Shown: positions 1-5,241, counted from the first letter of the stretch. The stretch is 5,343 nucleotides of DNA from an uncultured Clostridia bacterium (GCA_945927915.1 CAMEMX010000108.1:1-5343); one strand, 5' to 3'. Program-made: numbers and translations. The notes: generated by a model from the sequence alone, not told the origin.

Positions 1-51
1 TCGGCTGCGCCTTCAACTGCTAAACGGCGCTCCCGTGCGCGGGGGAAGGGT

Positions 52-80
52 GAAAAATGGGCGACCGCTCGGGCCGCCCA
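52..80 (-). terminator. Intrinsic terminator of rpsO
   Basis: On the minus strand, 11 nt past the rpsO stop, a 9-bp stem (TGGGCGGCC / GGTCGCCCA, one G-U pair) closes a 5-nt loop (CGAGC) and is followed at once by TTTTT (53-57). This is a textbook Rho-independent terminator. In many bacteria pnp follows rpsO. A terminator here would reduce but need not abolish read-through into whatever lies beyond base 1. Bases 1-51 hold no feature I can support. Confidence 0.9.
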
Positions 81-91
81 TAGATGCGCTA

Positions 92-358
92 TTACTTACG
101 GATGCCCAGCTTTGCAATGATGGCGCGATAGCGGTTGATGTCCTTCTTTGCAAGATAGTCGAGCAGGCTGCGGCGCTTACCGACCATCATGAGCAGGCCA
201 CGGCGGGAGTGGTTGTCGTGCTTGTGCTCACGCAGGTGCTCGGTCAGCTCGTTGATGCGGGCGGTGAGGATGGCGATCTGGACCTCGGGAGAGCCGGTGT
301 CGCCTTCGTGGGTCGCGTACTCCGCGATGATTGCGGTCTTCTTTTCCTTCTGGATCAT
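92..358 (-). CDS. rpsO: 30S ribosomal protein S15
   Basis: Primary binder of the central domain of 16S rRNA (three-way junction of helices 20-22), needed for 30S platform assembly and bridging to the 50S subunit. The 88-aa product matches the family's usual 88-89 aa over its whole length. It carries the signature [15 protein letters not shown] (17-31), the block [14 protein letters not shown] (50-63) and the rRNA-contacting H41, D48 and S51. I chose the ATG at 358 because AAAGGTGG lies 8 nt upstream. The in-frame GTG at 370 would add four residues (METT) but sits inside that Shine-Dalgarno, and the family does not carry the extension. It has its own promoter and a long structured leader, and ends in a clear terminator, so it can be a single-gene unit. 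Identity is certain from sequence similarity. Confidence 0.98.
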   Translation of the reverse strand: MIQKEKKTAIIAEYATHEGDTGSPEVQIAILTARINELTEHLREHKHDNHSRRGLLMMVGKRRSLLDYLAKKDINRYRAIIAKLGIRK

Positions 359-484
359 GGTTGTTTCCACCTTTCAAAAAATTCTCCTGCGGCTAAGTTA
401 CGGGATGGCGGAATGCTCCGACACGGGGCGAGCCCCCAAAACTGAGCGCGCGGAATGGTACTTGGCCGGCTGAACGCCAGCCAA
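359..484 (-). promoter_or_regulatory. Structured 5' leader of rpsO, candidate S15 autoregulatory element
   Basis: The predicted transcript start near 481 gives a leader of about 120 nt, long for a one-gene ribosomal operon. In it I see three hairpins. The first is a 9-bp stem TTGGCTGGC / GCCGGCCAA with loop GTTCA (462-484), at the very 5' end of the RNA; only its outermost pairs would fall outside the transcript if the start is at 481. The second is a GGGG / CCCC hairpin (about 426-438). The third is CGGA-GCAT-TCCG (about 409-420). The Shine-Dalgarno AAAGGTGG follows after an unpaired AT-rich stretch. No U-tract follows any stem, so transcription termination is not indicated. S15 is known to repress its own translation through leader RNAs that differ in structure between bacterial phyla. 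That this leader is such an element is inference. Confidence 0.45.
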
Positions 485-487
485 AAT

Positions 488-516
488 ATAGTAGCACAAG
501 TTCACGGAAAAGTAAA
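488..516 (-). promoter_or_regulatory. Sigma-70-type promoter of rpsO (extended -10)
   Basis: Minus-strand -35 TTTACT (511-516), a 17-bp spacer and -10 TACTAT (488-493). The -10 is preceded by TGC, giving an extended -10 (TGnTACTAT). The match is 4/6 at -35 and 5/6 at -10 with ideal spacing. The -35 lies within the last codons of the upstream methyltransferase gene, so rpsO is transcribed independently of it. No terminator was seen between the two genes, so read-through could add to rpsO expression. Confidence 0.75.
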
Positions 517-996
517 GAGAAAGTTTTGCGAAACGGGAGAATTTTTCGGGATTTCCACGCCTTCCAGATGCAAAAGCGTCCGCTTTGCCGCAAGACCCCA
601 CGCAAAACCGCCAAGACCCCGCGCGGCGACGACGCGGTGGCAGGGCAAAAAGACGGCAAGCGGGTTTTTGCCGACCGCGCTTGCTGCGGCGCGCACCGCA
701 CGCGGATGTCCGCACGCGGCGGCAAGCTGCCCGTAGGTGACGACACGTCCGTAGGGGATCAGAGCCAGCGCCGCCCAGACGCTTTCCCGGAAGGGCGTGC
801 CCTGCGGCGCAAGGGGCACGGAAAAGCTTTCCCGTTTTTTCGAAAAGTATTCCGAAAGCTGCGCGGCGGCGAGCGCCGTAACGTCATTCGGCGTTTCCGG
901 CCCGCGCTGCTCCGCCAGAATCACTTCTGTGAGCGCCGTCCCGTCCGCGCACAGCAAAAGCAGGCCGAGCGGCGTTTCGACATATTGCGTAAACAT
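502..996 (-). CDS. ogt: Methylated-DNA--[protein]-cysteine S-methyltransferase
   Basis: Suicide DNA-repair protein that transfers the alkyl group from O6-alkylguanine (and O4-alkylthymine) to its own cysteine. The active-site motif PCHR lies at 118-121, so C119 is the acceptor. It is preceded by the helix-turn-helix segment starting at TYGQLAAACG (87-96), with Y88 and the probable arginine finger R102, and followed by the GGFAWGLAAKRTLLHLEG block (129-146). The N-terminal part is the short, poorly conserved ribonuclease-H-like domain. The 164-aa length fits the stand-alone Ogt/AGT class; there is no Ada-type zinc or AraC domain. The start is the ATG at 996, only 3 nt after the stop of the membrane-protein gene. 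No strong Shine-Dalgarno is visible there, so translation is probably coupled. The tail after about residue 148 runs past the usual end of the domain and overlaps the rpsO promoter. The symbol ogt is by function; I cannot tell ogt from other single-domain AGT names. Confidence 0.94.
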   Translation of the reverse strand: MFTQYVETPLGLLLLCADGTALTEVILAEQRGPETPNDVTALAAAQLSEYFSKKRESFSVPLAPQGTPFRESVWAALALIPYGRVVTYGQLAAACGHPRAVRAAASAVGKNPLAVFLPCHRVVAARGLGGFAWGLAAKRTLLHLEGVEIPKNSPVSQNFLFTFP

Positions 997-999
997 CTT

Positions 1000-1485
1000 T
1001 TAACCGTGCAGGAAGCTCAGCGCCTCGATGCCGAGCGCCATCACGACTGTGACGGCGATACCGGCCAGCACGACGCCGAGCAGGATCGTCGGCAGGGCGC
1101 GCTTGAGGCGCATTTCCATCAGTGCGGCGACCAGTGCGCCCGTCCAGGCGCCCGTGCCGGGCAGGGGAATGGCGACGAGCAGGCACAGGCCGATCACCTC
1201 GGACTTGCGCACGCGTCCGCTGCGGTTGTCCGCCCGGTGCTCAAGCTTTTCCGCGATGCGGCCGAGGCGGGGATAGCGCTTCATCCAGTGCAGAATTTTG
1301 CGTACGAACAGCAGAATGAACGGCACGGGCAGCATATTGCCGGCGATGCTGACGGCGCACGCCACCCACGGCGCAAGCCCCTGCGCCATGCCGTAGGGGA
1401 TGGCGCCGCGCAGTTCGATGACGGGCACCATGGAGATCAGAAATGTGATGAGCGCCTTTCCGGCGAGCGAGGAGAGAAACGCCAT
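1000..1485 (-). CDS. Small multi-drug export family membrane protein (COG2426)
   Basis: A 161-aa polytopic inner-membrane protein of the family called 'putative small multi-drug export protein' (Pfam Sm_multidrug_ex). The name is historical; transport activity is not firmly established for most members. Family hallmarks are the motif PVIELRGAIPYG (21-32), ending a first hydrophobic segment (about 9-20), and PLPGTGAWTG (107-116) within a later one (about 97-121). Further hydrophobic stretches lie at about 38-62 and 131-155. Between them, residues 63-96 form a basic cytoplasmic-looking loop rich in Arg and Lys. The paired Pro/Gly-containing re-entrant-like motifs recall the DedA/VTT group, a resemblance I infer only from the motif layout. 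The ATG at 1485 has AAGGGGGG about 10 nt upstream. It is the first gene of a two-gene unit with the DNA repair methyltransferase. The pairing suggests shared transcription, not a shared function. Confidence 0.85.
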   Translation of the reverse strand: MAFLSSLAGKALITFLISMVPVIELRGAIPYGMAQGLAPWVACAVSIAGNMLPVPFILLFVRKILHWMKRYPRLGRIAEKLEHRADNRSGRVRKSEVIGLCLLVAIPLPGTGAWTGALVAALMEMRLKRALPTILLGVVLAGIAVTVVMALGIEALSFLHG

Positions 1486-1521
1486 GCCTGCACAGCCCCC
1501 CTTCGTGACTTCTTATCGTTT

Positions 1522-1550
1522 AGAATATCACAATCCGAGCAAAAAAGCAA
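1522..1550 (-). promoter_or_regulatory. Promoter of the membrane protein-ogt unit (extended -10)
   Basis: Minus-strand -35 TTGCTT (1545-1550), 17-bp spacer, -10 TATTCT (1522-1527) preceded by TGA (extended -10). The hexamers are weak (3/6 and 4/6) but spacing and the TGn motif support a real promoter. A start near 1515 would leave a short leader of about 30 nt. The -35 overlaps the T-rich tract of the terminator of the upstream operon, so the intergenic space is fully shared between stop and start signals. Confidence 0.55.
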
Positions 1551-1574
1551 GTCCCGCCGGGAACCCGGCGGGGC
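1541..1574 (-). terminator. Terminator hairpin of the yedE-tusA-DUF3343 operon
   Basis: Minus-strand stem CCCGCCGG / CCGGCGGG (8 perfect pairs) with loop GTTC, preceded by AAAA and followed by ACTTGCTTTTTT. The run of six T is displaced by a few bases from the stem, so termination on this strand may be incomplete. On the plus strand the same inverted repeat gains a G-U pair and a G-C pair and is followed at once by TTTT (1575-1578), so it could also stop antisense transcription. It lies about 30 nt past the DUF3343 stop. Confidence 0.7.
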
Positions 1575-1606
1575 TTTTCGTGCCGGGCGTCCGGCGGTAC
1601 TTTGCT

Positions 1607-1846
1607 TCATTCAAATTCCATCAGCTTGACGGCGCCCTCGGGATCGAGCCGGTAGACGGCCTCCGTGTCCTTGTCGAGCAGCGTCTCGCTCGGCGCGTCT
1701 GCGGTGTAGAACACGCAGGTGCCGCACGAGGACGAGATCTTCCGGGGAACGGGCGCCATCCGCGCCGCGATCCCCGCGCCGGTGAGGGCGCGGTGCGAGC
1801 GCAGGGCGGCCAGATGGGTGTGGAAGGTGGCGAGGTATTCCGTCAT
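1607..1846 (-). CDS. DUF3343 protein (putative Se/S carrier-like), with CxxC
   Basis: A 79-aa protein resembling DUF3343 (Pfam Se_S_carrier). It opens with a beta-strand and helix (YLATFHTHLAALRSHRAL, 4-21), a Gly-rich turn, then the PVPRKISSSCG segment (32-42) typical of the family. Members have been noted beside selenium-metabolism genes (selD, yedF, csd-like) in Clostridia, but the biochemical role is not established. Here the conserved Cys begins a C41-G-T-C44 motif, giving two thiols that could carry a persulfide or selenide or form a disulfide; that use is inference. The ATG overlaps the TGA of the TusA gene (ATGA), with no good Shine-Dalgarno, so translation is probably coupled and the two proteins made at a similar ratio. 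It is the last gene of the operon. Length is near the usual 75-90 aa. Confidence 0.82.
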   Translation of the reverse strand: MTEYLATFHTHLAALRSHRALTGAGIAARMAPVPRKISSSCGTCVFYTADAPSETLLDKDTEAVYRLDPEGAVKLMEFE

Positions 1847-2052
1847 GCCTTGGTCAGCGTCAGGGAGAACTCGTCATCTTCCAGCTCCTTGACCTCGACG
1901 GCGTAGCCGGCGTGGTTGGCAAAGCGCGTGACGTTCTGCACGGCGGGCTTGTTGTCGACGAGCACCTCCAGCGTGTCGGGATGGCTCTTTTCAATGGCGC
2001 GCTGCACCTGAATGACGGGCAGCGGGCAGGCCAGACCTCTTGCGTCGATCAT
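1843..2052 (-). CDS. TusA/SirA-family sulfur carrier protein
   Basis: A 69-aa single-domain protein of the TusA fold. The signature is RGLACPLPVIQVQRAI (5-20), with C9 in the CPxP motif as the persulfide-accepting cysteine, followed by the strand LEVLVDNKPAVQNVTRFA and a final strand pair. TusA proteins accept sulfur from a cysteine desulfurase and pass it on, for tRNA thiolation, cofactor assembly or dissimilatory routes. YeeD and the N-terminal domain of YedF are relatives that sit beside YeeE/YedE transporters. The start has AAGGAG 8 nt upstream and lies 2 nt after the transporter stop. The downstream DUF3343 gene overlaps it by 4 nt. It lacks the C-terminal DsrE-like domain of full YedF, so it is closer in layout to YeeD/TsuB. 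Cytosolic partners are probably the transporter's inner face, the DUF3343 protein and perhaps the divergent desulfurase (inference). Confidence 0.92.
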   Translation of the reverse strand: MIDARGLACPLPVIQVQRAIEKSHPDTLEVLVDNKPAVQNVTRFANHAGYAVEVKELEDDEFSLTLTKA

Positions 2053-2054
2053 GC

Positions 2055-3122
2055 TTACTGCTCCTTTCTCAGATGGGTCACGGAGACGATCAGGATAAAC
2101 ACGAGGCAGGCGATGACGGCGACGGGGCCGTTGGCGCCGGTGCCGTCGGCGGAGGAGGCGGTCTTCAGCGTGTGCGCGGCGGCGGCGCCGGCGACCATGC
2201 CGAGGACGGTGATGGCGCTGTCGCTGTTGCCCTCACCCGCGAGGATGAGCTGGCGCAGCGGGCAGCCGCCGAGCAGGGTGCAGCCCCAGCCGACGACGGT
2301 CATACCGAGCAGGTTCCACAGCCATTCGGTGTGGGCGATGGGCTGACCCTCAAAGCCGAAGTTGAGGTTGCCGGTGATGAGGTTGCCGACGAGAACTGCC
2401 ACGAGGATGCCGACGAAAGCGGCCAGCAGGCCGAATTCCTTGAACAGGACGGCGTCACGGATGCCGCCGACCATGCACAGGCGGCTCTTCTGCGCCAGAG
2501 CGCCGACGATCAGGCCGATGCCAAGGGCGATGTACCACGGCGCGTGCATGGAGCCGGGGCCTTTTTCGCTGACGGCGAAGAAGGTCACGCCGATGAAGGT
2601 CAGGATGAAGCCAAAGGTGAGCATGACCGGGAAGGTCAGGCCCTCGACCTTGCTCTGCTTGTAGGCTCTGCCGAGGGAGAAGCCCTTCTTGAGGAAGAGA
2701 ATGCCGATGAGGATGCCGAGGATGAAGCCGACGAGGCCGACGATGGCGTTCAGGTCGCCGCCGCCGATGCGGATTACCATGCGCAGCGGGCAGCCGAGGA
2801 AGACCAGCGCGCCGACCATGACCGCTGCGCCGAGGGTGAAGCGGAGGATGGGGGAGCTGCCGCCCTTGGGCTTGAACTCCTTGCCGACAAGGGCCATGAG
2901 CATTGCGCCGACGACGATGCCGACGATCTCCGGACGGAAGTACTGCACGACGCCCGCGCTGTGCAGGTGGGTCGCGCCGGCGATGTCACGCAGGAAGCAG
3001 GCGATGCAGAAGCCCATGTTCTTGGGGTTGCCGAGCGCGGTCAGGACGACCGCTGCCGCGCCGATGACCAGGCCGCAGAGCACGACCAGCCAGTAGCGCT
3101 TGATAAAGCTTTCTTTTTTCAT
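2055..3122 (-). CDS. yedE: YedE/YeeE-family transporter (putative selenium or thiosulfate importer)
   Basis: A 355-aa inner-membrane protein with about 9-10 hydrophobic segments. It resembles the YedE family, which is annotated as putative selenium transporters, and the related YeeE/TsuA thiosulfate importers. Two half-repeats are visible: FCIACFLRD (38-46) pairs with LCMVGGIRD (215-223), and GCPLR (110-114) pairs with GCPLR (286-290). Each GCPLR is followed by a Gly-rich loop and a helix. Cysteines at 39, 42, 111, 216, 281 and 287 sit in these motifs. In TsuA conserved cysteines line the substrate path, so these are candidate substrate-handling thiols. The ATG has AAAGGAG about 10 nt upstream. 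It is the first gene of the operon with TusA and DUF3343, the usual arrangement of transporter plus carrier. Substrate (selenium compound, thiosulfate or other sulfur species) is not decided by the sequence, and the symbol reflects family only. Confidence 0.88.
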   Translation of the reverse strand: MKKESFIKRYWLVVLCGLVIGAAAVVLTALGNPKNMGFCIACFLRDIAGATHLHSAGVVQYFRPEIVGIVVGAMLMALVGKEFKPKGGSSPILRFTLGAAVMVGALVFLGCPLRMVIRIGGGDLNAIVGLVGFILGILIGILFLKKGFSLGRAYKQSKVEGLTFPVMLTFGFILTFIGVTFFAVSEKGPGSMHAPWYIALGIGLIVGALAQKSRLCMVGGIRDAVLFKEFGLLAAFVGILVAVLVGNLITGNLNFGFEGQPIAHTEWLWNLLGMTVVGWGCTLLGGCPLRQLILAGEGNSDSAITVLGMVAGAAAAHTLKTASSADGTGANGPVAVIACLVFILIVSVTHLRKEQ

Positions 3123-3140
3123 GTTGTCCTCTCCTTTTTT

Positions 3141-3177
3141 CGCGGGCAGACCCCGCGTTTTCCCGACGCAAAGCGTC
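3141..3177 (-). promoter_or_regulatory. Two hairpins in the yedE leader
   Basis: The predicted 60-nt leader (start near 3182) holds GACGC-TTT-GCGTC (3165-3177) and then CGCGGG-GTCTG-CCCGCG (3141-3157, 6 GC pairs). The second is followed directly by AAAAAAGGAG, which contains the ribosome-binding site. The hairpins leave the Shine-Dalgarno single-stranded and may stabilise the mRNA or serve as a control point. On the plus strand the second hairpin is followed by TTTT and could stop antisense transcription before it reaches the desulfurase gene. No known riboswitch was recognised. Confidence 0.5.
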
Positions 3178-3188
3178 TATCTTTTTTA

Positions 3189-3217
3189 AGTATAACGGTT
3201 TTTGCGGCATCTGTCAA
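3189..3217 (-). promoter_or_regulatory. Near-consensus sigma-70 promoter of the yedE operon
   Basis: Minus-strand -35 TTGACA (3212-3217, perfect), 17-bp spacer, -10 TATACT (3189-3194, 5/6). This is the strongest promoter in the window. One arm of a 9-bp inverted repeat lies in its spacer and the other upstream of the -35, so a repressor could act here. It points away from the desulfurase promoter at 3244-3271, whose -35 is 27 bp away. Confidence 0.88.
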
Positions 3218-3235
3218 CCATAAAAACAAAAACCG
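3196..3235. promoter_or_regulatory. Perfect 9-bp inverted repeat in the divergent promoter region (candidate operator)
   Basis: CGGTTTTTG (3196-3204) and CAAAAACCG (3227-3235) are exact reverse complements, 31 bp centre to centre (about three helical turns). They bracket the -35 of the yedE promoter. The left arm runs on into TGCGG (3203-3207). The right arm runs into CCGCA (3233-3237), which itself forms an inverted pair with TGCGG (3245-3249) over the desulfurase -35. The layout fits binding of a dimeric or cooperatively bound regulator controlling both directions. No regulator gene is in the window. As RNA the arms would lie outside the predicted transcripts, so a DNA role is more likely. 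Confidence 0.45.
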
Positions 3236-3243
3236 CAGGGGGA

Positions 3244-3271
3244 TTGCGGATTCGCGCAGATGTGCTATAAT
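3244..3271 (+). promoter_or_regulatory. Promoter of the desulfurase-SDR unit (extended -10)
   Basis: -10 TATAAT (3266-3271, perfect consensus), preceded by TGTGC, giving an extended -10. A weak -35 TTGCGG (3244-3249, 3/6) lies 16 bp upstream. Start near 3278 gives a leader of about 25 nt carrying GGAGG (3293-3297), 5 nt before the ATG. The -35 overlaps one arm of the CCGCA/TGCGG inverted pair. Confidence 0.8.
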
Positions 3272-3302
3272 AATGAATAAAGTACACGCTTCGGAGGCTG
3301 CC

Positions 3303-4436
3303 ATGATCTATCTGGACAACGCCGCGACGTCCTTCCCGAAGGCGCCGGGCGTCAGTGACCGCATGAAATATTACCTCGACAGCGTCGGCGCGAGCATCAA
3401 CCGCGGTGTCTACGCCTCGGCGCAGGAGGCCGGCCTCGTCACGCTGACCCTGCGCGAGCAGCTCTGTGCGCTTCTGGGCCACGACGAGCCGACCCGCGTG
3501 CTGCTCACCTCGGGCGCGACCGCCGCGCTGAACCTTGCGCTTTTGGGCTTTCTCCGCGCGGGCGACCGCGTGCTGGTCAGCAGCATGGAGCACAACGCCG
3601 TCATGCGCCCGCTCGTCCTGCGCGGTGTGCGCTTCGAGCGCGTCCCGTGCGACCGCGCCGGACGGCTCGACCTTGCCGCGGCGGAGCAGATGCTGCGCGA
3701 AAGGCCGCGGCTTTTCGTCCTGTGCCATGCGTCGAACGTCTGCGGCACGGTGCAGGACGCGGCGGCGGTCGGAAAATTATGTAAACTTCATGGCGTCCCG
3801 CTCCTGCTCGACGCCGCGCAGACGGCGGGGCATTACCCCGTGGATTTCGGCGCGTTCGGCGTGAGCGCAATGGCAATTCCCGCGCACAAGGGTCTGCTCG
3901 GCCCGCAGGGCATCGGCGCCCTGCTCGTCACGGAGGAATTTGCCGCCCAACTCACGCCGCTGCTCGCGGGCGGAACGGGCAGCGCTTCCGATTCCGAGGA
4001 GCTGCCGCCCTTCCTGCCCGACCGCTTCGAGCCGGGCACGCCCAACCTGCCGGGCATCTACGGCTGGTCGGCTGCACTTGATTATGTAAACCAAGTCGGC
4101 GTTCCCGCCCTCCGCGCCCACGAGCTGGCGCTGACCGGGCGCTTTTTGGACGGCCTGCGTGATCTGCGCGGCGTGCGTCTGGCGGGCACATGGGAGTTAA
4201 ATGACCGTGTGGGTGTGATCGCGCTGGACTTCGCGGATCTCGACAACGCCGAGGCGTCCGACCGGCTGGAGCGGGAGTTCGGCATCCTTACGCGCTGCGG
4301 GATGCACTGCGCACCCTCGGCGCACAAGACCCTCGGCACCTTCCCGCAGGGCGTCGTCCGCTTCTCCGTCGGCTACCGCACGACGGAGGCGGAGGTGGAC
4401 GCGGCGCTCGCGGCAATTCATAAGATGACAAAATGA
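3303..4436 (+). CDS. Cysteine desulfurase family protein (class V aminotransferase fold, SufS/CsdA-like)
   Basis: PLP enzyme expected to take sulfur (or selenium) from cysteine (or selenocysteine), releasing alanine and leaving a persulfide on its own cysteine. The 377-aa chain starts YLDNAATSFPK (3-13). It has H97 in SMEHN (cofactor stacking), D170 and Q173 in DAAQ (cofactor ring contacts), and the Schiff-base lysine K196 in AHKGLLGPQG. C336 in RCGMHCAP matches the SufS catalytic cysteine position (RTGHHCA). The closing SVGYRTTEAEVD block is also typical. The subfamily resembles the desulfurase-like group found beside selenium genes in Clostridia rather than housekeeping IscS. I start at 3303 because of GGAGG 5 nt upstream and the family N terminus; the open frame runs far upstream only as antisense to yedE. 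An SDR gene follows after 13 nt. True substrate is unproven. Confidence 0.93.
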   Translation: MIYLDNAATSFPKAPGVSDRMKYYLDSVGASINRGVYASAQEAGLVTLTLREQLCALLGHDEPTRVLLTSGATAALNLALLGFLRAGDRVLVSSMEHNAVMRPLVLRGVRFERVPCDRAGRLDLAAAEQMLRERPRLFVLCHASNVCGTVQDAAAVGKLCKLHGVPLLLDAAQTAGHYPVDFGAFGVSAMAIPAHKGLLGPQGIGALLVTEEFAAQLTPLLAGGTGSASDSEELPPFLPDRFEPGTPNLPGIYGWSAALDYVNQVGVPALRAHELALTGRFLDGLRDLRGVRLAGTWELNDRVGVIALDFADLDNAEASDRLEREFGILTRCGMHCAPSAHKTLGTFPQGVVRFSVGYRTTEAEVDAALAAIHKMTK

Positions 4437-4449
4437 AAGGGAGATCACG

Positions 4450-5241
4450 ATGAAACGCATTGCCATTATCACCGGCGCAAGCTCCGGCATGGGGCGCGAA
4501 TTTGTTCTGCAGCTTCCCGCGTGGGAGCAGTTTGACGAGCTCTGGGTCATCGCCCGCCGCGCCGAGCGGCTTGAGGCGCTCAAGAGCGAGGTCAGCCTTC
4601 CGGTGCGCCCGATCAGCCTCGACCTGACCGACCCGGACGCCCTGCGCCACTACGCGGACCTCCTGGAGACGGCGAAGCCGAACGTCGGCCTGCTCGCCAA
4701 CATCTCCGGCTTCGGCAAGTTCGGCCGCTATGACCAGATCCCGCTGGAGGACTCCCTGCGGATGATCGACCTGAACTGCAAGGCGCTCGTGGCGATGACG
4801 GAGCTGACGCTGCCTTACATGAAGCGCGGCGCGAAGATCGTGAATCTCGATTCGCTCTCGGCGTTCCAGCCCGTGCCGTACATCAACGTCTACGGCTCGA
4901 CGAAGGCGTTCGTGCTGAGCTATTCGCGGGCGCTCAACCGCGAGCTGAAGCCGCGCGGCATCCGCGTGATGTCGGTCAATCCCGGCTGGGTCAGGACGGA
5001 GTTTTTTGACCACGCATTGCAGACGAGCAACGATGCCGTGACCTATTACAATAAGTTTTACGAGGCGAAGGACGTCATGGCGACCGCGCTGAAGGATCTG
5101 TATCGCACGAAAAAGGACGTCTCGATCCACGGCTTCCCCGTGCGGATGCAGGTGCGCCTCGTGAAGCTCCTGCCGCACCGCCTCGTGATGAACGTTTGGA
5201 TGAAGCAGCAGAAGCACAACAAGCTCCCGGACGAAAATTGA
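4450..5241 (+). CDS. Short-chain dehydrogenase/reductase (classical SDR)
   Basis: NAD(P)-dependent oxidoreductase with a single Rossmann domain, 263 aa. The cofactor motif TGASSGMG is at 8-15. R36 and R37 at the end of the second strand favour NADP(H). LDLTD (57-61) would contact the adenine ring, and NISGFG (84-89) replaces the usual NNAG. The catalytic tetrad is complete: N109, S135, Y148 and K152 (YGSTK). SVNPGWVRTEF (175-185) follows as expected. The C-terminal region (about 205-263) is basic, with RLVKLLPHRLVMNVWMKQQ, and resembles SDRs acting on lipid or hydrophobic substrates; the substrate cannot be named. AAAGGGAG lies about 6 nt before the ATG. It is probably co-transcribed with the desulfurase (13-nt gap), but I see nothing linking it chemically to sulfur transfer. 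Confidence 0.93.
   Translation: MKRIAIITGASSGMGREFVLQLPAWEQFDELWVIARRAERLEALKSEVSLPVRPISLDLTDPDALRHYADLLETAKPNVGLLANISGFGKFGRYDQIPLEDSLRMIDLNCKALVAMTELTLPYMKRGAKIVNLDSLSAFQPVPYINVYGSTKAFVLSYSRALNRELKPRGIRVMSVNPGWVRTEFFDHALQTSNDAVTYYNKFYEAKDVMATALKDLYRTKKDVSIHGFPVRMQVRLVKLLPHRLVMNVWMKQQKHNKLPDEN

Noticed and set aside
1..51. Possible start of a pnp leader or further gene beyond the rpsO terminator
   Set aside because: Only 51 bases are available, with a weak GCGC hairpin and no start codon with a Shine-Dalgarno. Expectation from gene order alone is not enough.
359..370. Upstream GTG start for rpsO (adds METT)
   Set aside because: The GTG lies within the Shine-Dalgarno for the ATG at 358, and S15 proteins do not have the extra residues.
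393..746. Minus-strand open frames overlapping the 3' part of ogt and the rpsO leader
   Set aside because: They are in other frames of ogt and of the leader, with no ribosome-binding site or domain.
526..1629. 367-aa plus-strand open frame opposite ogt and the membrane protein gene
   Set aside because: Composition is biased to Arg, His and Gln with no recognisable domain, and the minus-strand frames encode clear protein families.
3141..3161. Plus-strand intrinsic terminator (CGCGGG hairpin plus TTTT)
   Set aside because: No plus-strand gene lies to its left, so it has no obvious transcript to end. It is kept only as a leader hairpin of yedE.
2040..3302. Long plus-strand open frame running into the desulfurase, rich in Asp, Glu, Ala and His
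   Set aside because: It is antisense to yedE, has low-complexity composition typical of a shadow frame in GC-rich DNA, and the desulfurase has its own promoter, Shine-Dalgarno and family-typical start at 3303.
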